Assembly: GCA_949066965.1 (NCBI GenBank)
Contig: CARTDA010000005.1
Coordinates: 1-64,000 of the forward strand
Length of the DNA: 64,000 nucleotides
From: COE1 sp949066965
GTDB taxonomy: Bacteria > Bacillota > Clostridia > Lachnospirales > Lachnospiraceae
Reading direction: 5' to 3'
A program made the translations under genes and the position numbers. Under the pieces are notes generated by a model that was not told the origin of the DNA, ran no database searches, and saw nothing but the letters and a program-made list of their open reading frames with translations. This document shows positions 18,182 to 27,127 of the stretch, piece by piece (position 1 is the stretch's first letter; each line of letters begins with the position of its first letter).

Positions 18182-18723
18182 AACCAGTGGACAGCAGCTT
18201 TCGCATACGGGGAGAAAAAATATATTTGCGTCCCATCACGGCAGAGGATACGGAACGCGTGCTTGCATGGCGCAATGCGCCCGATGTCGTGAAGAATTTT
18301 ATATACAGGGAAAAGATAAGCAGGGAGGAACATATGGACTGGCTGGAAAATAAAGTGTTCAGGGGCGCCGTCCACCAGTTTGTCATCTGTGCGGCAGCCG
18401 ATGACACGCCGCTTGGCTCGGTGTATATCCAGAATTTTGACGAGGTGCACAGGAGGGCGGAGTGGGGTCTGTTTTTAAGCTCGGAGGGGGCGCGCAGCAG
18501 GGGCATCGGGACGGAGACCGGAAACCTGATTCTGGATTACGCGTTCGGACAGCTGGGACTGCACAAGCTGACATCGCGGGTGCTTGCCTACAATAAGCCC
18601 TGTGTGCGCATGAATGAAAAGCTTGGATACCGTCAGGAGGCATATCTGCGGGACGAGCTTTTTATCGACGGAAAATTTGAGGATTTGATATTATATGGGG
18701 CTTTGGAAGGAGACGTGCGATAA
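18178..18723 (+). CDS. GNAT acetyltransferase, RimJ/RimL-like
   Basis: A protein of 181 residues with the RimJ/RimL opening (IYLRPITAEDTERVLAWRN), the acetyl-CoA loop SSEGARSRGIGTETGNLI (~101-118), and the terminal N-x-x-x-x-x-x-N-E-K-L-G-Y block. In a sugar locus such proteins acetylate amino groups on nucleotide sugars. The nearby WecE-like enzyme suggests dTDP-Fuc4N as substrate, the job WecD does in enterobacteria. It is also the only free GNAT that could replace PglD for the bacillosamine branch. It overlaps both neighbours. Confidence 0.8.
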   Translation: MKPVDSSFRIRGEKIYLRPITAEDTERVLAWRNAPDVVKNFIYREKISREEHMDWLENKVFRGAVHQFVICAAADDTPLGSVYIQNFDEVHRRAEWGLFLSSEGARSRGIGTETGNLILDYAFGQLGLHKLTSRVLAYNKPCVRMNEKLGYRQEAYLRDELFIDGKFEDLILYGALEGDVR

Positions 18724-19673
18724 TGGGTAAAATAAGCTTTGTCATACCCTGTTACCGGAGCGAGCATACCATAGAGGCAGTGGTGGCTGAAATCACGGAA
18801 ACGATGCGGACGTCGGAGGTGCTTGCGGCATATGAGTATGACATATTTCTCGTAAACGACTGCTCCCCCGACAATACCTATGAAGTGATTAAAAAAATCT
18901 GTAAAAACAACAGCAATGTCAGGGGCATCAGCCTCTCCAGAAATTTCGGGCAGCATGCGGCGCTGATGGCAGGGCTGCGCAAGTCGGACGGCGATATTGT
19001 CGTCTGCCTTGACGACGACGGGCAGACGCCGGCGGACGAGGCGGGAAAACTGATTGCGGGCATAGAGGGCGGGAGCGACGTGGTCTATGCAAGCTATGAG
19101 AACAAAAGGCATAACGCGTTCCGGAATTTCGGGACGTGGATGAATGACATCATGACAAGGGTGATGCTCGGGAAGCCGCGGGAGCTTCACCTGACAAGCT
19201 ACTTTGCCGCGAAACGGTTTGTCGTGGACAGTATGCTGGAATATGAAAACAGCTATCCGTATATTATTGGTCTTGTGCTGCGCGCGACCAGAAATATAAC
19301 GAATGTTCCTGTCAGCCACAGGAGCAGGGAGATAGGTACATCGGGATATACCATGAAAAAACTGCTGGGACTGTGGTTTAACGGTTTCACGGCATTCTCC
19401 ATACTGCCGCTGCGCATTGCCACCGTAACAGGTGTTACCTTTGCGGGCGCAGGGTTTCTCTACGGAATTTATACCATTGTGAAAAAACTGGTCAATCCCG
19501 GCGTGCCGCTGGGATTCAGCTCGCTGATGGCGGCTGTCGTCTTTATCGGCGGCATGCTGATGATTATGCTGGGACTGATTGGGGAATATATAGGTAGAAT
19601 CTACATCAGCATCAACAATTCCCCGCAGTACGTGATACGCGAGGAGACGGATGGGGATTCGCATTGGTTGTAA
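18723..19673 (+). CDS. Polyprenyl-phosphate glycosyltransferase (GtrB/ArnC-like GT2)
   Basis: A protein of 316 residues. The GT-A domain (~1-230) has ISFVIPCYRSEHTIE, NDCSPDNT and LDDDGQTP, the last being the DXD-like metal site in the DPM1/GtrB form. Two C-terminal membrane helices follow (~235-260 and ~268-295). The family loads a sugar onto undecaprenyl phosphate at the cytoplasmic face for use by GT-C enzymes outside. The GT-C-like proteins at 12018 and 16262 are candidate users. The ATG overlaps the previous stop (TAATG). Confidence 0.85.
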   Translation: MGKISFVIPCYRSEHTIEAVVAEITETMRTSEVLAAYEYDIFLVNDCSPDNTYEVIKKICKNNSNVRGISLSRNFGQHAALMAGLRKSDGDIVVCLDDDGQTPADEAGKLIAGIEGGSDVVYASYENKRHNAFRNFGTWMNDIMTRVMLGKPRELHLTSYFAAKRFVVDSMLEYENSYPYIIGLVLRATRNITNVPVSHRSREIGTSGYTMKKLLGLWFNGFTAFSILPLRIATVTGVTFAGAGFLYGIYTIVKKLVNPGVPLGFSSLMAAVVFIGGMLMIMLGLIGEYIGRIYISINNSPQYVIREETDGDSHWL

Positions 19674-19732
19674 TGGGGTTTACATTGTGATATTATACTC
19701 TATAGAAATTATGGAAAGGTCAGGTCAGGAGA

Positions 19733-22375
19733 TTGGATATTATCAGACAAATTAACCCTTTTTCCAACAGCGCATATGCCAGGACACACGCCTTGAGAAA
19801 TGCCGTGATACAGATTGCCGTGGTGACAGCCGCCTTTATCCTCATGGTGCGGATTTTCCCGATGGGGACTGTGCAGAACCATGCGGTGTCAGGGCAGAAG
19901 GCGGTTGATGCGCCGGCAGAGGCGGCGCTTATGGGCGATATTTTTACAAGCAGTGACAAGAAGCTTCAGACCGTTTATTTTACAGACCGCCACCTCAGCC
20001 GGATTACGCTTTATATGCGCAGCACTGTGCCAAAAGACACACATGCCGCGGAGGATGTGCTGTTCCGCCTGTATGACGATACCTTTTCCTGCATTTACGA
20101 GACTGCGGTGGACAGTAAGAAAATAGAAAAGGACGGATGCCTGACAGCAGTGCCGGATATGGATGTCGAGCAGGGAAAGCCCTATTATTATGAGATACTT
20201 GTCGGGGAGGGGAGCGAGGCGGTATATGTCCTTCCTGTCGCTGGCAGGACAGCGCTGGCACAGGAAGAGAACAGCACGCTGTTTATTGACGGCATCCTGA
20301 ATGACGAGGTGTGCCTGATTGCGGATTTTGAGTATACAAGCCCGCTCTCCGCACTGGGGATTATCGGGTATGACATCCTGATTGTAATTGCGGCGGCAGG
20401 CACATATCTGCTGCTGCTGATACTGGTTCATGTCTATGATGAATGTTGGTCACGGGATTCGGAGCGAATCGGGAAGTATGCCAGGATGGGCGCCGCGGCG
20501 CTGAGTGTACTGGCTTCCATGGCATTGTTTGTCTATGCGGTGGTACTGAACAGGTTTGGCGGGGAACTGTGGGACAGGCTCTTTTTTTCCGCGGGAATTG
20601 TCGCCGCAGAGGCATGGCTGCTTGGCGCCCTCTGGCGCATGACCCGTGTGATTCGTCCGAAAAAGCGCACAAAAGCGTCTGCCGGTAGTAAAATATGCCT
20701 TGTCTGGAGAAACTATATCCAGACGGTAAGCTTCGGGCTGCTGTTTTATGCCCTGTGCCAGTATGTCAATGCCGACAGGAATTATTATCATTATACGAAC
20801 ACAAGGTGGATGCTGATTTTTCTGGCAGCCGCATTTTTGATGAACTATAACCAGAGACTGTTCCTGAACTGGGTCAGTGCGGCATGGTTCGGGCTGTCAG
20901 TCGTGGGGAGTGTGCTTTACTGTAACGGCTTCCGGGCAGATGAGAAGGAGCTGGTTCTCGCACGTCTGACCTGTGGTGTCGTCATTGCGTGGGGGCTTCT
21001 GGTGATATGCATCATACGCAGTGTTGTGCGCGCCGAAAAAATCAGGTTCTGGGATTTCATCCAGAGATTCCATGAGGACATACCGTATATGACGCATCTG
21101 GCGCTGTGGGTTCTGTTTGCGCTGCTGATGTTTATGTACCGCTTTGAGAAGGTGTGGGTAATCACCGCGACCCTGCCGTTTGCAGCATATTTTTTCTCGA
21201 AAGGGACGCCGCCGGCAAAGGCGAGGTTTCTCCGCAATTTCTGCAACGGCATCCTGCTCAGCTTTGTGCTGGTGATGGTCTTCTGCCTGCACCACAGACC
21301 GCACCATTACTGGATGCTTTACCGGTATGGCGGCATGTTCCATACCGTGGCGTGCACGGGGATGTACCTCGCGGTGGTGTTTGGGGCGGCAGTCGCAAAG
21401 CTGTACGGCAAACTCAAAACGCGCACGAACATGGTAAAAATCTGCTACAAGGAATATTTTATGACGGCGTGCGTGACAGGCTTTATACTGCTCACAATGT
21501 CGAGGACGGCATTTCTTACGACCATCGTGACAGTGCTTTCGGTAGTGGCGCTGACCGCGGTTACATACCGAAAGAAGGCAAGGCGGATTGTGCTGGAGCT
21601 GGGTGTGCTGGCTGTGGTGTGTCTTGGCAGCTTTCCGATGGTATTTACGGCAGTGCGGATGGTTCCGGCTGTCATAAACGACCCGGTGCGCTATGAGATT
21701 GAGTTTCAGGACAAGTCCTTTATGATTTATGAGGGTGACCCGATAGACTCGGACAAATATATGACCGTGAGGCGTTTTTTTGCCACATTGTTTGGCAGGT
21801 TCCAGACGGATAATGCGCAGGCACAGACTGACCTGACGCTTCAGGAGACAGGGGTGTTCGCCTACACAGGGGATGACCTTGCAGGTCTGGACATGCGCGC
21901 GGCAGGCGGCGGGGACAGCGGTGCAGGCGGAGAACACGCGGAAGAAAAAAAGGACATTTCAAACGGACGGTTTGACATCTTCCGGGCGTATCTCGAGGCG
22001 CTGGGAATACATGGGCATCCGAAGATGGGGCCTGAGAATGAAAACGGGGAGGAATATGCGCATGCACACAATTCCTATTTGCAGGTGGCTTACAATTTTG
22101 GTATGATAGCAGGAGTGATATTTCTTGTGCTGTGTGCAACGACTTTGTGGAGGGCAGTCAGACTGTTTATGGAGTATGGAAAAAAATACAATATTTTTCT
22201 CGTGCCGTTTGCGCAGGTGATTGTATTTGGCTTTGTGAGTCTCACGGAGTGGGCGTTCCATCCATGTATTCCGGCAGGCTTCAGTTTTTTGATGATGCTG
22301 GTGGTTCTGATTCACAAGGACGCATCGGAAAATATGAGCCCGGGAGGCGAGGATAGTTATTATGAATTTTTTTAG
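19733..22375 (+). CDS. O-antigen ligase/polymerase-like membrane protein
   Basis: A protein of 880 residues. After one N-terminal helix comes an extracytoplasmic domain of ~170 residues (about 45-215), then many helices. Near the C-terminus lies AHNSYLQVAYNFG, the histidine-containing motif of the WaaL/Wzy (Wzy_C) family. It probably polymerises or ligates lipid-linked glycan on the outer membrane face. A second loop between late helices (~700-745) is rich in Gly, Glu and Asp. The start is TTG 19733 with CAGGAG a few bases upstream; no ATG is better placed. A 59-bp gap precedes it, without a clear promoter. Confidence 0.78.
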   Translation: MDIIRQINPFSNSAYARTHALRNAVIQIAVVTAAFILMVRIFPMGTVQNHAVSGQKAVDAPAEAALMGDIFTSSDKKLQTVYFTDRHLSRITLYMRSTVPKDTHAAEDVLFRLYDDTFSCIYETAVDSKKIEKDGCLTAVPDMDVEQGKPYYYEILVGEGSEAVYVLPVAGRTALAQEENSTLFIDGILNDEVCLIADFEYTSPLSALGIIGYDILIVIAAAGTYLLLLILVHVYDECWSRDSERIGKYARMGAAALSVLASMALFVYAVVLNRFGGELWDRLFFSAGIVAAEAWLLGALWRMTRVIRPKKRTKASAGSKICLVWRNYIQTVSFGLLFYALCQYVNADRNYYHYTNTRWMLIFLAAAFLMNYNQRLFLNWVSAAWFGLSVVGSVLYCNGFRADEKELVLARLTCGVVIAWGLLVICIIRSVVRAEKIRFWDFIQRFHEDIPYMTHLALWVLFALLMFMYRFEKVWVITATLPFAAYFFSKGTPPAKARFLRNFCNGILLSFVLVMVFCLHHRPHHYWMLYRYGGMFHTVACTGMYLAVVFGAAVAKLYGKLKTRTNMVKICYKEYFMTACVTGFILLTMSRTAFLTTIVTVLSVVALTAVTYRKKARRIVLELGVLAVVCLGSFPMVFTAVRMVPAVINDPVRYEIEFQDKSFMIYEGDPIDSDKYMTVRRFFATLFGRFQTDNAQAQTDLTLQETGVFAYTGDDLAGLDMRAAGGGDSGAGGEHAEEKKDISNGRFDIFRAYLEALGIHGHPKMGPENENGEEYAHAHNSYLQVAYNFGMIAGVIFLVLCATTLWRAVRLFMEYGKKYNIFLVPFAQVIVFGFVSLTEWAFHPCIPAGFSFLMMLVVLIHKDASENMSPGGEDSYYEFF

Positions 22376-24245
22376 GCGTGTGAATGTACAGCTTTTGCAG
22401 AGGCGGGCTGCGCTTGTCATACTGGACATTATGACGGTATGCATCGCAAGCATCGCGCCCCTGTGGATTCGTTTTGAGCTGAATTATAAGGATATACCGG
22501 ACGTGTACCTGACTTCCGCGTGGAACTTTATGGCGGTCAATGTGGTAATGACACTTGTTATTTTTTATCTGTTCCGGCTGTATCATAGTCTGTGGGCGTT
22601 TGCAGGCACGGCGGAGGTGCAGAATATTCTTGCCGCCTGTGTACTGAGTGCGATTGTGGACTTTGTCGGGATGAAGGTGATGGATTATCCGATTCCGCGC
22701 AGCTACTATTTTACCTATGCGCTGGTGCTCACGGGAATCACGACGCTTGTGCGGTTTTCCTACCGTATTATGCGCGGGATGCGCCACAAGGCACAGAACC
22801 GCAAAAACGGCACGCGGGTCATGATTATCGGTGCCGGGGATGCCGGAAACACGGTTATCAAGGAGATTACAAACAGCAGCTACAGCACGATGGTCATCAA
22901 GTGCATCATTGATGACGACGAGGGCAAGTGGGGAAGGTTTATACAGGGCATCAAGATTGTCGGCGGCCGTGACAAGATTGTGGAGTATGCGGCGCTCTAC
23001 GGCATTGATGAGATTTTTATCGCGATTCCCTCGGCGAACCGCGCGACGATGAAGGCGCTTGTCGAGATTTGCAAGGAGACGAGCTGCAAGCTGCGCACGC
23101 TGCCGGGCATTTACCAGCTGGTAAACGGGGAAGTGAACGTCAGCAAGCTGCGCGACGTCGATGTGGAGGATTTGCTCGGGCGCGACCCGATTAAGGTCGA
23201 CATGGAGTCCATCTTAAATTACGTAAAGGGCAAGGTCATCATGGTGACGGGGGGAGGCGGCTCCATCGGAAGCGAGCTCTGCCGTCAGATAGCAGGCCAC
23301 CAGCCGAAACGGATTGTGATTGTCGACATCTATGAGAACAATGCCTACGACATACAGCAGGAGCTGAAGCAGAAATACCCGCAGCTGGATCTGGTCGTCC
23401 TGATTGCCTCGGTGCGCAACACGAACCGTATCAACAGCATTATGAAGGAATACCATCCTGACATTATCTACCACGCGGCGGCGCACAAGCATGTCCCGCT
23501 GATGGAGGTCAGTCCGAACGAGGCGATTAAGAACAACGTGTTTGGAACCTGGAAGACGGCACAGGCAGCAGTCCAGAACGGTGTGAAGAAGTTTGTGCTC
23601 ATTTCCACCGACAAGGCGGTAAATCCTACCAATATCATGGGGGCGAGCAAGCGGATCTGTGAGATGATTATACAGACCTACAATCGCCACTACGACACGG
23701 AGTTTGTTGCCGTCCGCTTTGGAAACGTACTCGGAAGCAACGGAAGCGTCATCCCGCTTTTTAAGAACCAGATTGCTGCAGGCGGTCCCGTGACAGTCAC
23801 GCACCCCGACATTATCCGCTATTTCATGACCATTCCGGAGGCGGTTTCCCTTGTGCTCCAGGCAGGTGTGTATGCCAGGGGCGGGGAGATTTTTGTCCTG
23901 GACATGGGGGAGCCGGTGAAGATACTCGACCTGGCAAAGAACCTGATAAAGCTGTCGGGCTATAAGGTTGACGAGGATATCCGGATTGAGTTTACCGGGC
24001 TGCGGCCGGGCGAAAAGCTATACGAGGAACTTCTGATGAGCGAGGAGGGACTCATTGACACGGAGAACAAGCTGATTCATATCGGAAGACCGATAGAGTT
24101 TGACGAAATGCAGTTCTATGTGCAGCTGAACAACTTAAAACATGCGGTCGAGAACGAGTGCGAGGATGTGCGGCCGCTGATTCAGGAAATTGTGCCGACA
24201 TATGTCCCCAGGACAGGAGCCGGTGAGAAGGATGATTCGCAGTAG
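22362..24245 (+). CDS. pglF: Membrane-bound UDP-GlcNAc 4,6-dehydratase, PglF/CapD-like
   Basis: A protein of 627 residues with four N-terminal helices (to ~140), a first Rossmann unit with IGAGDAG (~150), and the catalytic SDR domain beginning at VTGGGGSIGSELC (~290). The SISTDKAVNP-type block here reads ISTDKAVNPTNIMGASKR, where Met replaces the usual catalytic Tyr, a known feature of long-form PglF/FlaA1/WbpM enzymes. It makes UDP-4-keto-6-deoxy-GlcNAc. Together with the aminotransferase and PglC that follow, it forms a bacillosamine-type branch. The start overlaps the previous gene by 14 bp behind GGGAGGCGAGG. Confidence 0.92.
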   Translation: MNFFRRVNVQLLQRRAALVILDIMTVCIASIAPLWIRFELNYKDIPDVYLTSAWNFMAVNVVMTLVIFYLFRLYHSLWAFAGTAEVQNILAACVLSAIVDFVGMKVMDYPIPRSYYFTYALVLTGITTLVRFSYRIMRGMRHKAQNRKNGTRVMIIGAGDAGNTVIKEITNSSYSTMVIKCIIDDDEGKWGRFIQGIKIVGGRDKIVEYAALYGIDEIFIAIPSANRATMKALVEICKETSCKLRTLPGIYQLVNGEVNVSKLRDVDVEDLLGRDPIKVDMESILNYVKGKVIMVTGGGGSIGSELCRQIAGHQPKRIVIVDIYENNAYDIQQELKQKYPQLDLVVLIASVRNTNRINSIMKEYHPDIIYHAAAHKHVPLMEVSPNEAIKNNVFGTWKTAQAAVQNGVKKFVLISTDKAVNPTNIMGASKRICEMIIQTYNRHYDTEFVAVRFGNVLGSNGSVIPLFKNQIAAGGPVTVTHPDIIRYFMTIPEAVSLVLQAGVYARGGEIFVLDMGEPVKILDLAKNLIKLSGYKVDEDIRIEFTGLRPGEKLYEELLMSEEGLIDTENKLIHIGRPIEFDEMQFYVQLNNLKHAVENECEDVRPLIQEIVPTYVPRTGAGEKDDSQ

Positions 24246-24285
24246 CGCACAAATTCGCAGACTTTGGCAAGAACGGAGGGGTATC

Positions 24286-25431
24286 ATGGCAGATACAATG
24301 AATGACAAAAAAAGAATTTATTTATCAAGTCCCACAATGCATGGGGACGAACAGCGCTTTGTGGCGGAAGCGTTTGACACCAACTGGGTTGCGCCGTTAG
24401 GACCCAATGTGAATCACTTTGAGACAGAGCTTGCAGCATATACAGGCTGTGGGCATGCGGCGGCGCTAAGCTCGGGAACGGCAGCAATTCATCTCGGGCT
24501 GAAGCTCCTGGGTGTCGGGCAGGGGGATGCCGTATTTGTCTCATCGCTGACATTTTCTGCCAGCTGCAACCCGATTTGCTACGAGAAGGCGACACCCGTG
24601 CTGATTGACTCTGAGCCGGATACATGGAACATGTCGCCCGAGGCGCTTGAGAGGGCGTTTGAACAATATCCGAACCCGAAGGCAGTTGTCGTGGTGCATC
24701 TCTACGGCACGCCGGCAAAGATGGATGCGATTATGCGGATTTGTGAAAAACATCATGTGCCGATACTGGAAGACGCGGCAGAGTCGCTTGGCGCTACATA
24801 CAGGGGCAGGCAGACAGGGACGTTTGGGCGCATCGGCATCTATTCCTTCAACGGTAACAAGATTATCACGACTTCCGGCGGCGGCATGATGGTGTCTGCC
24901 GAGGAGGCGCTTGTGAAGGAGGCGCGCGTGCTCTCCACACAGGCGCGGGATGCCGCAAGGCATTACCAGCATTCGAAAATTGGCTATAATTACAGAATGA
25001 GCAATATTGACGCCGGTATCGGGCGGGGGCAGCTGCTGCACCTGGATGAGCACATCAGGCGGAAGAAGGAAATTTATGCCAGGTACAAGGAGGCCTTTGC
25101 CGACATTGGGGAAATTGCCATGAATCCGCTGAATCCGGACGGGGAGGCAAACAACTGGCTTTCCTGCATGACGATAAAAGAAGGAAGCAGTGTCACGCCG
25201 GATATGGTGATGGACGCGCTGGAGGCAGAAAATGCCGAGTCGCGTCCCATCTGGAAACCGATGCATATGCAGCCGGTTTTCGCAGCGTATCCGTTTTTCC
25301 GGCACGGTGACAGCGGCAGCAGTGTGAGTGAGGATATCTTCCGCCGCGGAGTCTGCCTGCCGAGTGACATCAAAAATACCGATGCGGATATGGAGAAAAT
25401 AACCGGCATCATAAGAAAATTATTCATTTGA
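24286..25431 (+). CDS. pglE: UDP-4-amino-sugar aminotransferase, PglE-like
   Basis: A DegT/DnrJ-type PLP enzyme of 381 residues. RIYLSSPTMHGDEQRF and TNWVAPLGPNV at the N-terminus are characteristic of PglE and related enzymes. The PLP lysine is about K192 in FNGNKIITTSGGG. It should aminate the PglF product to UDP-2-acetamido-4-amino-2,4,6-trideoxyglucose. The start is ATG 24286 with GGAGGGG upstream; the longer frame from 24190 overlaps pglF and has no ribosome site. No hexapeptide-repeat PglD acetyltransferase is present. Confidence 0.9.
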   Translation: MADTMNDKKRIYLSSPTMHGDEQRFVAEAFDTNWVAPLGPNVNHFETELAAYTGCGHAAALSSGTAAIHLGLKLLGVGQGDAVFVSSLTFSASCNPICYEKATPVLIDSEPDTWNMSPEALERAFEQYPNPKAVVVVHLYGTPAKMDAIMRICEKHHVPILEDAAESLGATYRGRQTGTFGRIGIYSFNGNKIITTSGGGMMVSAEEALVKEARVLSTQARDAARHYQHSKIGYNYRMSNIDAGIGRGQLLHLDEHIRRKKEIYARYKEAFADIGEIAMNPLNPDGEANNWLSCMTIKEGSSVTPDMVMDALEAENAESRPIWKPMHMQPVFAAYPFFRHGDSGSSVSEDIFRRGVCLPSDIKNTDADMEKITGIIRKLFI

Positions 25432-25469
25432 GTGGAAAATAACGAAAAACGAAAGCAGGGTACGTTGGA

Positions 25470-26099
25470 ATGTATCAGAAATATATCAAGAGACTGTTGG
25501 ACATTATCATATCATTTACCGCGCTTGTGATACTCAGCCCGGTGCTGCTTGTGACGGCAGTCATGGTGCGCGTGAAGCTGGGTTCCCCCGTTATTTTCCA
25601 CCAGGACAGGCCCGGCTGCCATGAAAAGGTGTTCCGCCTCTGTAAATTCCGCTCCATGACGGACGAGCGCGGGGCGGACGGTGAGCTGCTGCCGGATGAG
25701 GTGCGGCTTACAAAATTCGGAAAGACGCTGCGGGCGACAAGCCTGGACGAGCTTCCGGAGCTGTGGAATATTTTAAAGGGGGACATGAGCCTGATTGGAC
25801 CAAGGCCCCTTCTGGTAAAATACCTGCCCCTGTACAATGAATTGCAGCGGCACAGGCATGACGTGCGGCCGGGGCTGACAGGCTGGGCGCAGGTAAATGG
25901 CAGAAATGCGATTACATGGGAGCAGCGGTTTGAATATGATGTGGATTATGTAGAACATATTTCTTTTTGGATGGACTTGAAAATTTTGTTCCGAACCGTT
26001 GCGGTGGTGTTTGGGCACCGTGGAATCAGCAGCGCGACGGATGCCACGATGAAGGCGTTCACAGGGACAAAGGACAGTGCGGAAGCAGACGATGAATAA
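25470..26099 (+). CDS. pglC: Initiating phosphoglycosyl transferase, PglC-like
   Basis: A protein of 209 residues of the monotopic bacterial sugar transferase family. It has one re-entrant N-terminal helix, then KFRSMTDE, the catalytic-type SLDELPELWNILKGDMSLIGPRP region, and RPGLTGWAQVNGRN. It moves a phospho-sugar from a UDP-sugar to undecaprenyl phosphate and so starts glycan assembly. The length and the PglF/PglE genes upstream favour UDP-diNAcBac or a similar sugar as donor. It is the only initiating transferase found in the window. Confidence 0.92.
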   Translation: MYQKYIKRLLDIIISFTALVILSPVLLVTAVMVRVKLGSPVIFHQDRPGCHEKVFRLCKFRSMTDERGADGELLPDEVRLTKFGKTLRATSLDELPELWNILKGDMSLIGPRPLLVKYLPLYNELQRHRHDVRPGLTGWAQVNGRNAITWEQRFEYDVDYVEHISFWMDLKILFRTVAVVFGHRGISSATDATMKAFTGTKDSAEADDE

Positions 26100-26137
26100 A
26101 ATACGGACGCGGTGTTTTCTGTCGGAGAGGGGGGCGT

Positions 26138-27127
26138 ATGAATATATTATTTTGCAGCGTGGGAAGGCGCTGCGAACTGTTAAAGGATTTTCGAAGGACG
26201 TTGGGCGATAAGGTGCGTCTGGTGGTGACGGACAACAGCCCGTATGCACCGGCGCTGGAATTTGCCGATGCCGGGTATCAGGTACCGCTGATTCGCGACC
26301 CGGGGTATATCCCGATGATTCTTGAAATATGCAAAAAGGAGCACATTGATGCCGTGACGACCCTGATTGATCCTGAAATTTCGATTCTTGCGGAGAACAG
26401 GGAGGCATTTGAGTCGCTTGGCATTACCGTGCTTGCGCCCGGAAAGAAGACTGCCAGGCTGTGTTTTGACAAGTATGAGATGGCAAAATACCTTGCGGAA
26501 AAGGGAATTGACACGATACGGACATACGGCTCCTTTGCAGCGTTTAAGGAAGCCTACGACATGGGGGAGATAGAGCTTCCGGTGTTTGTGAAGCCGCGCA
26601 CGGGAAGCGGCAGTGTCGGCGCAAGGCGCGTGGACACCTACGAGATGCTTGAGGAGATTACGGCTTCGGACAACACCCTGATTATACAGGAGCTTATGAC
26701 CGGCACGGACATGGATGCGGACATCTATGTCGATACAATAAGCCACGAACCGGTCGCAATTTTTTCCAAAAAGAAGATATCAACCACCATAGGGGGGGCA
26801 AACAAGACGATTTCTTTTAAGGACGAAAAATTGTTTGCGTTCGTGAAGGAAGCGCTGAAGGTATTTGACTTTAATGGTCCGCTTGACATGGATTTGTTTT
26901 ATCAGGATGGGAAATACTATCTCTCGGAGATTAATCCGCGCTTTGGCGGCGCTTATCTGCATGCGTACGGAGCGGGGGTTGACTTTCCGGCATTTATTTA
27001 TCATAATGTAAAGGAAAAAGTTTCCAATAAGAACTGTGTGGGAATGTACGATGAGGATATAGTCATGATGATGTACGACAGCGTAGTCGTAAAAAAAATA
27101 GAGGATATAAAAACAGTGAGTATATGA
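26138..27127 (+). CDS. ATP-grasp ligase (carbamoyl-phosphate-synthase-like)
   Basis: A protein of 329 residues. The N-terminus is a Rossmann-like pre-ATP-grasp domain (ILFCSVGRRCELLKDF). The ATP-grasp core has PVFVKPRTGSGSVGARRV (~148-165) for nucleotide binding and SEINPRFGGAYLHAYG (~268-283), with the metal-binding E/N pair. Such enzymes ligate a carboxylate to an amine. In capsule loci they may attach amino acids to sugar acids or make small precursors. UDP-GalNAcA genes nearby could provide the acid (inference). It overlaps the next gene by 4 bp. Confidence 0.8.
   Translation: MNILFCSVGRRCELLKDFRRTLGDKVRLVVTDNSPYAPALEFADAGYQVPLIRDPGYIPMILEICKKEHIDAVTTLIDPEISILAENREAFESLGITVLAPGKKTARLCFDKYEMAKYLAEKGIDTIRTYGSFAAFKEAYDMGEIELPVFVKPRTGSGSVGARRVDTYEMLEEITASDNTLIIQELMTGTDMDADIYVDTISHEPVAIFSKKKISTTIGGANKTISFKDEKLFAFVKEALKVFDFNGPLDMDLFYQDGKYYLSEINPRFGGAYLHAYGAGVDFPAFIYHNVKEKVSNKNCVGMYDEDIVMMMYDSVVVKKIEDIKTVSI

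Noticed and set aside
20897..21937. A 346-codon minus-strand frame opposite the O-antigen ligase-like gene
   Set aside because: The composition (many His, Gln, Arg) is that of an antisense frame, and the plus-strand gene has a recognisable family motif.
22281..22787. Minus-strand frame opposite the start of pglF
   Set aside because: It is antisense to membrane helices of a clear PglF homologue and has no independent support.
24190..24285. N-terminal extension of the PglE-like aminotransferase
   Set aside because: It overlaps the end of pglF, has no ribosome site, and the family starts near RIYLSSP.
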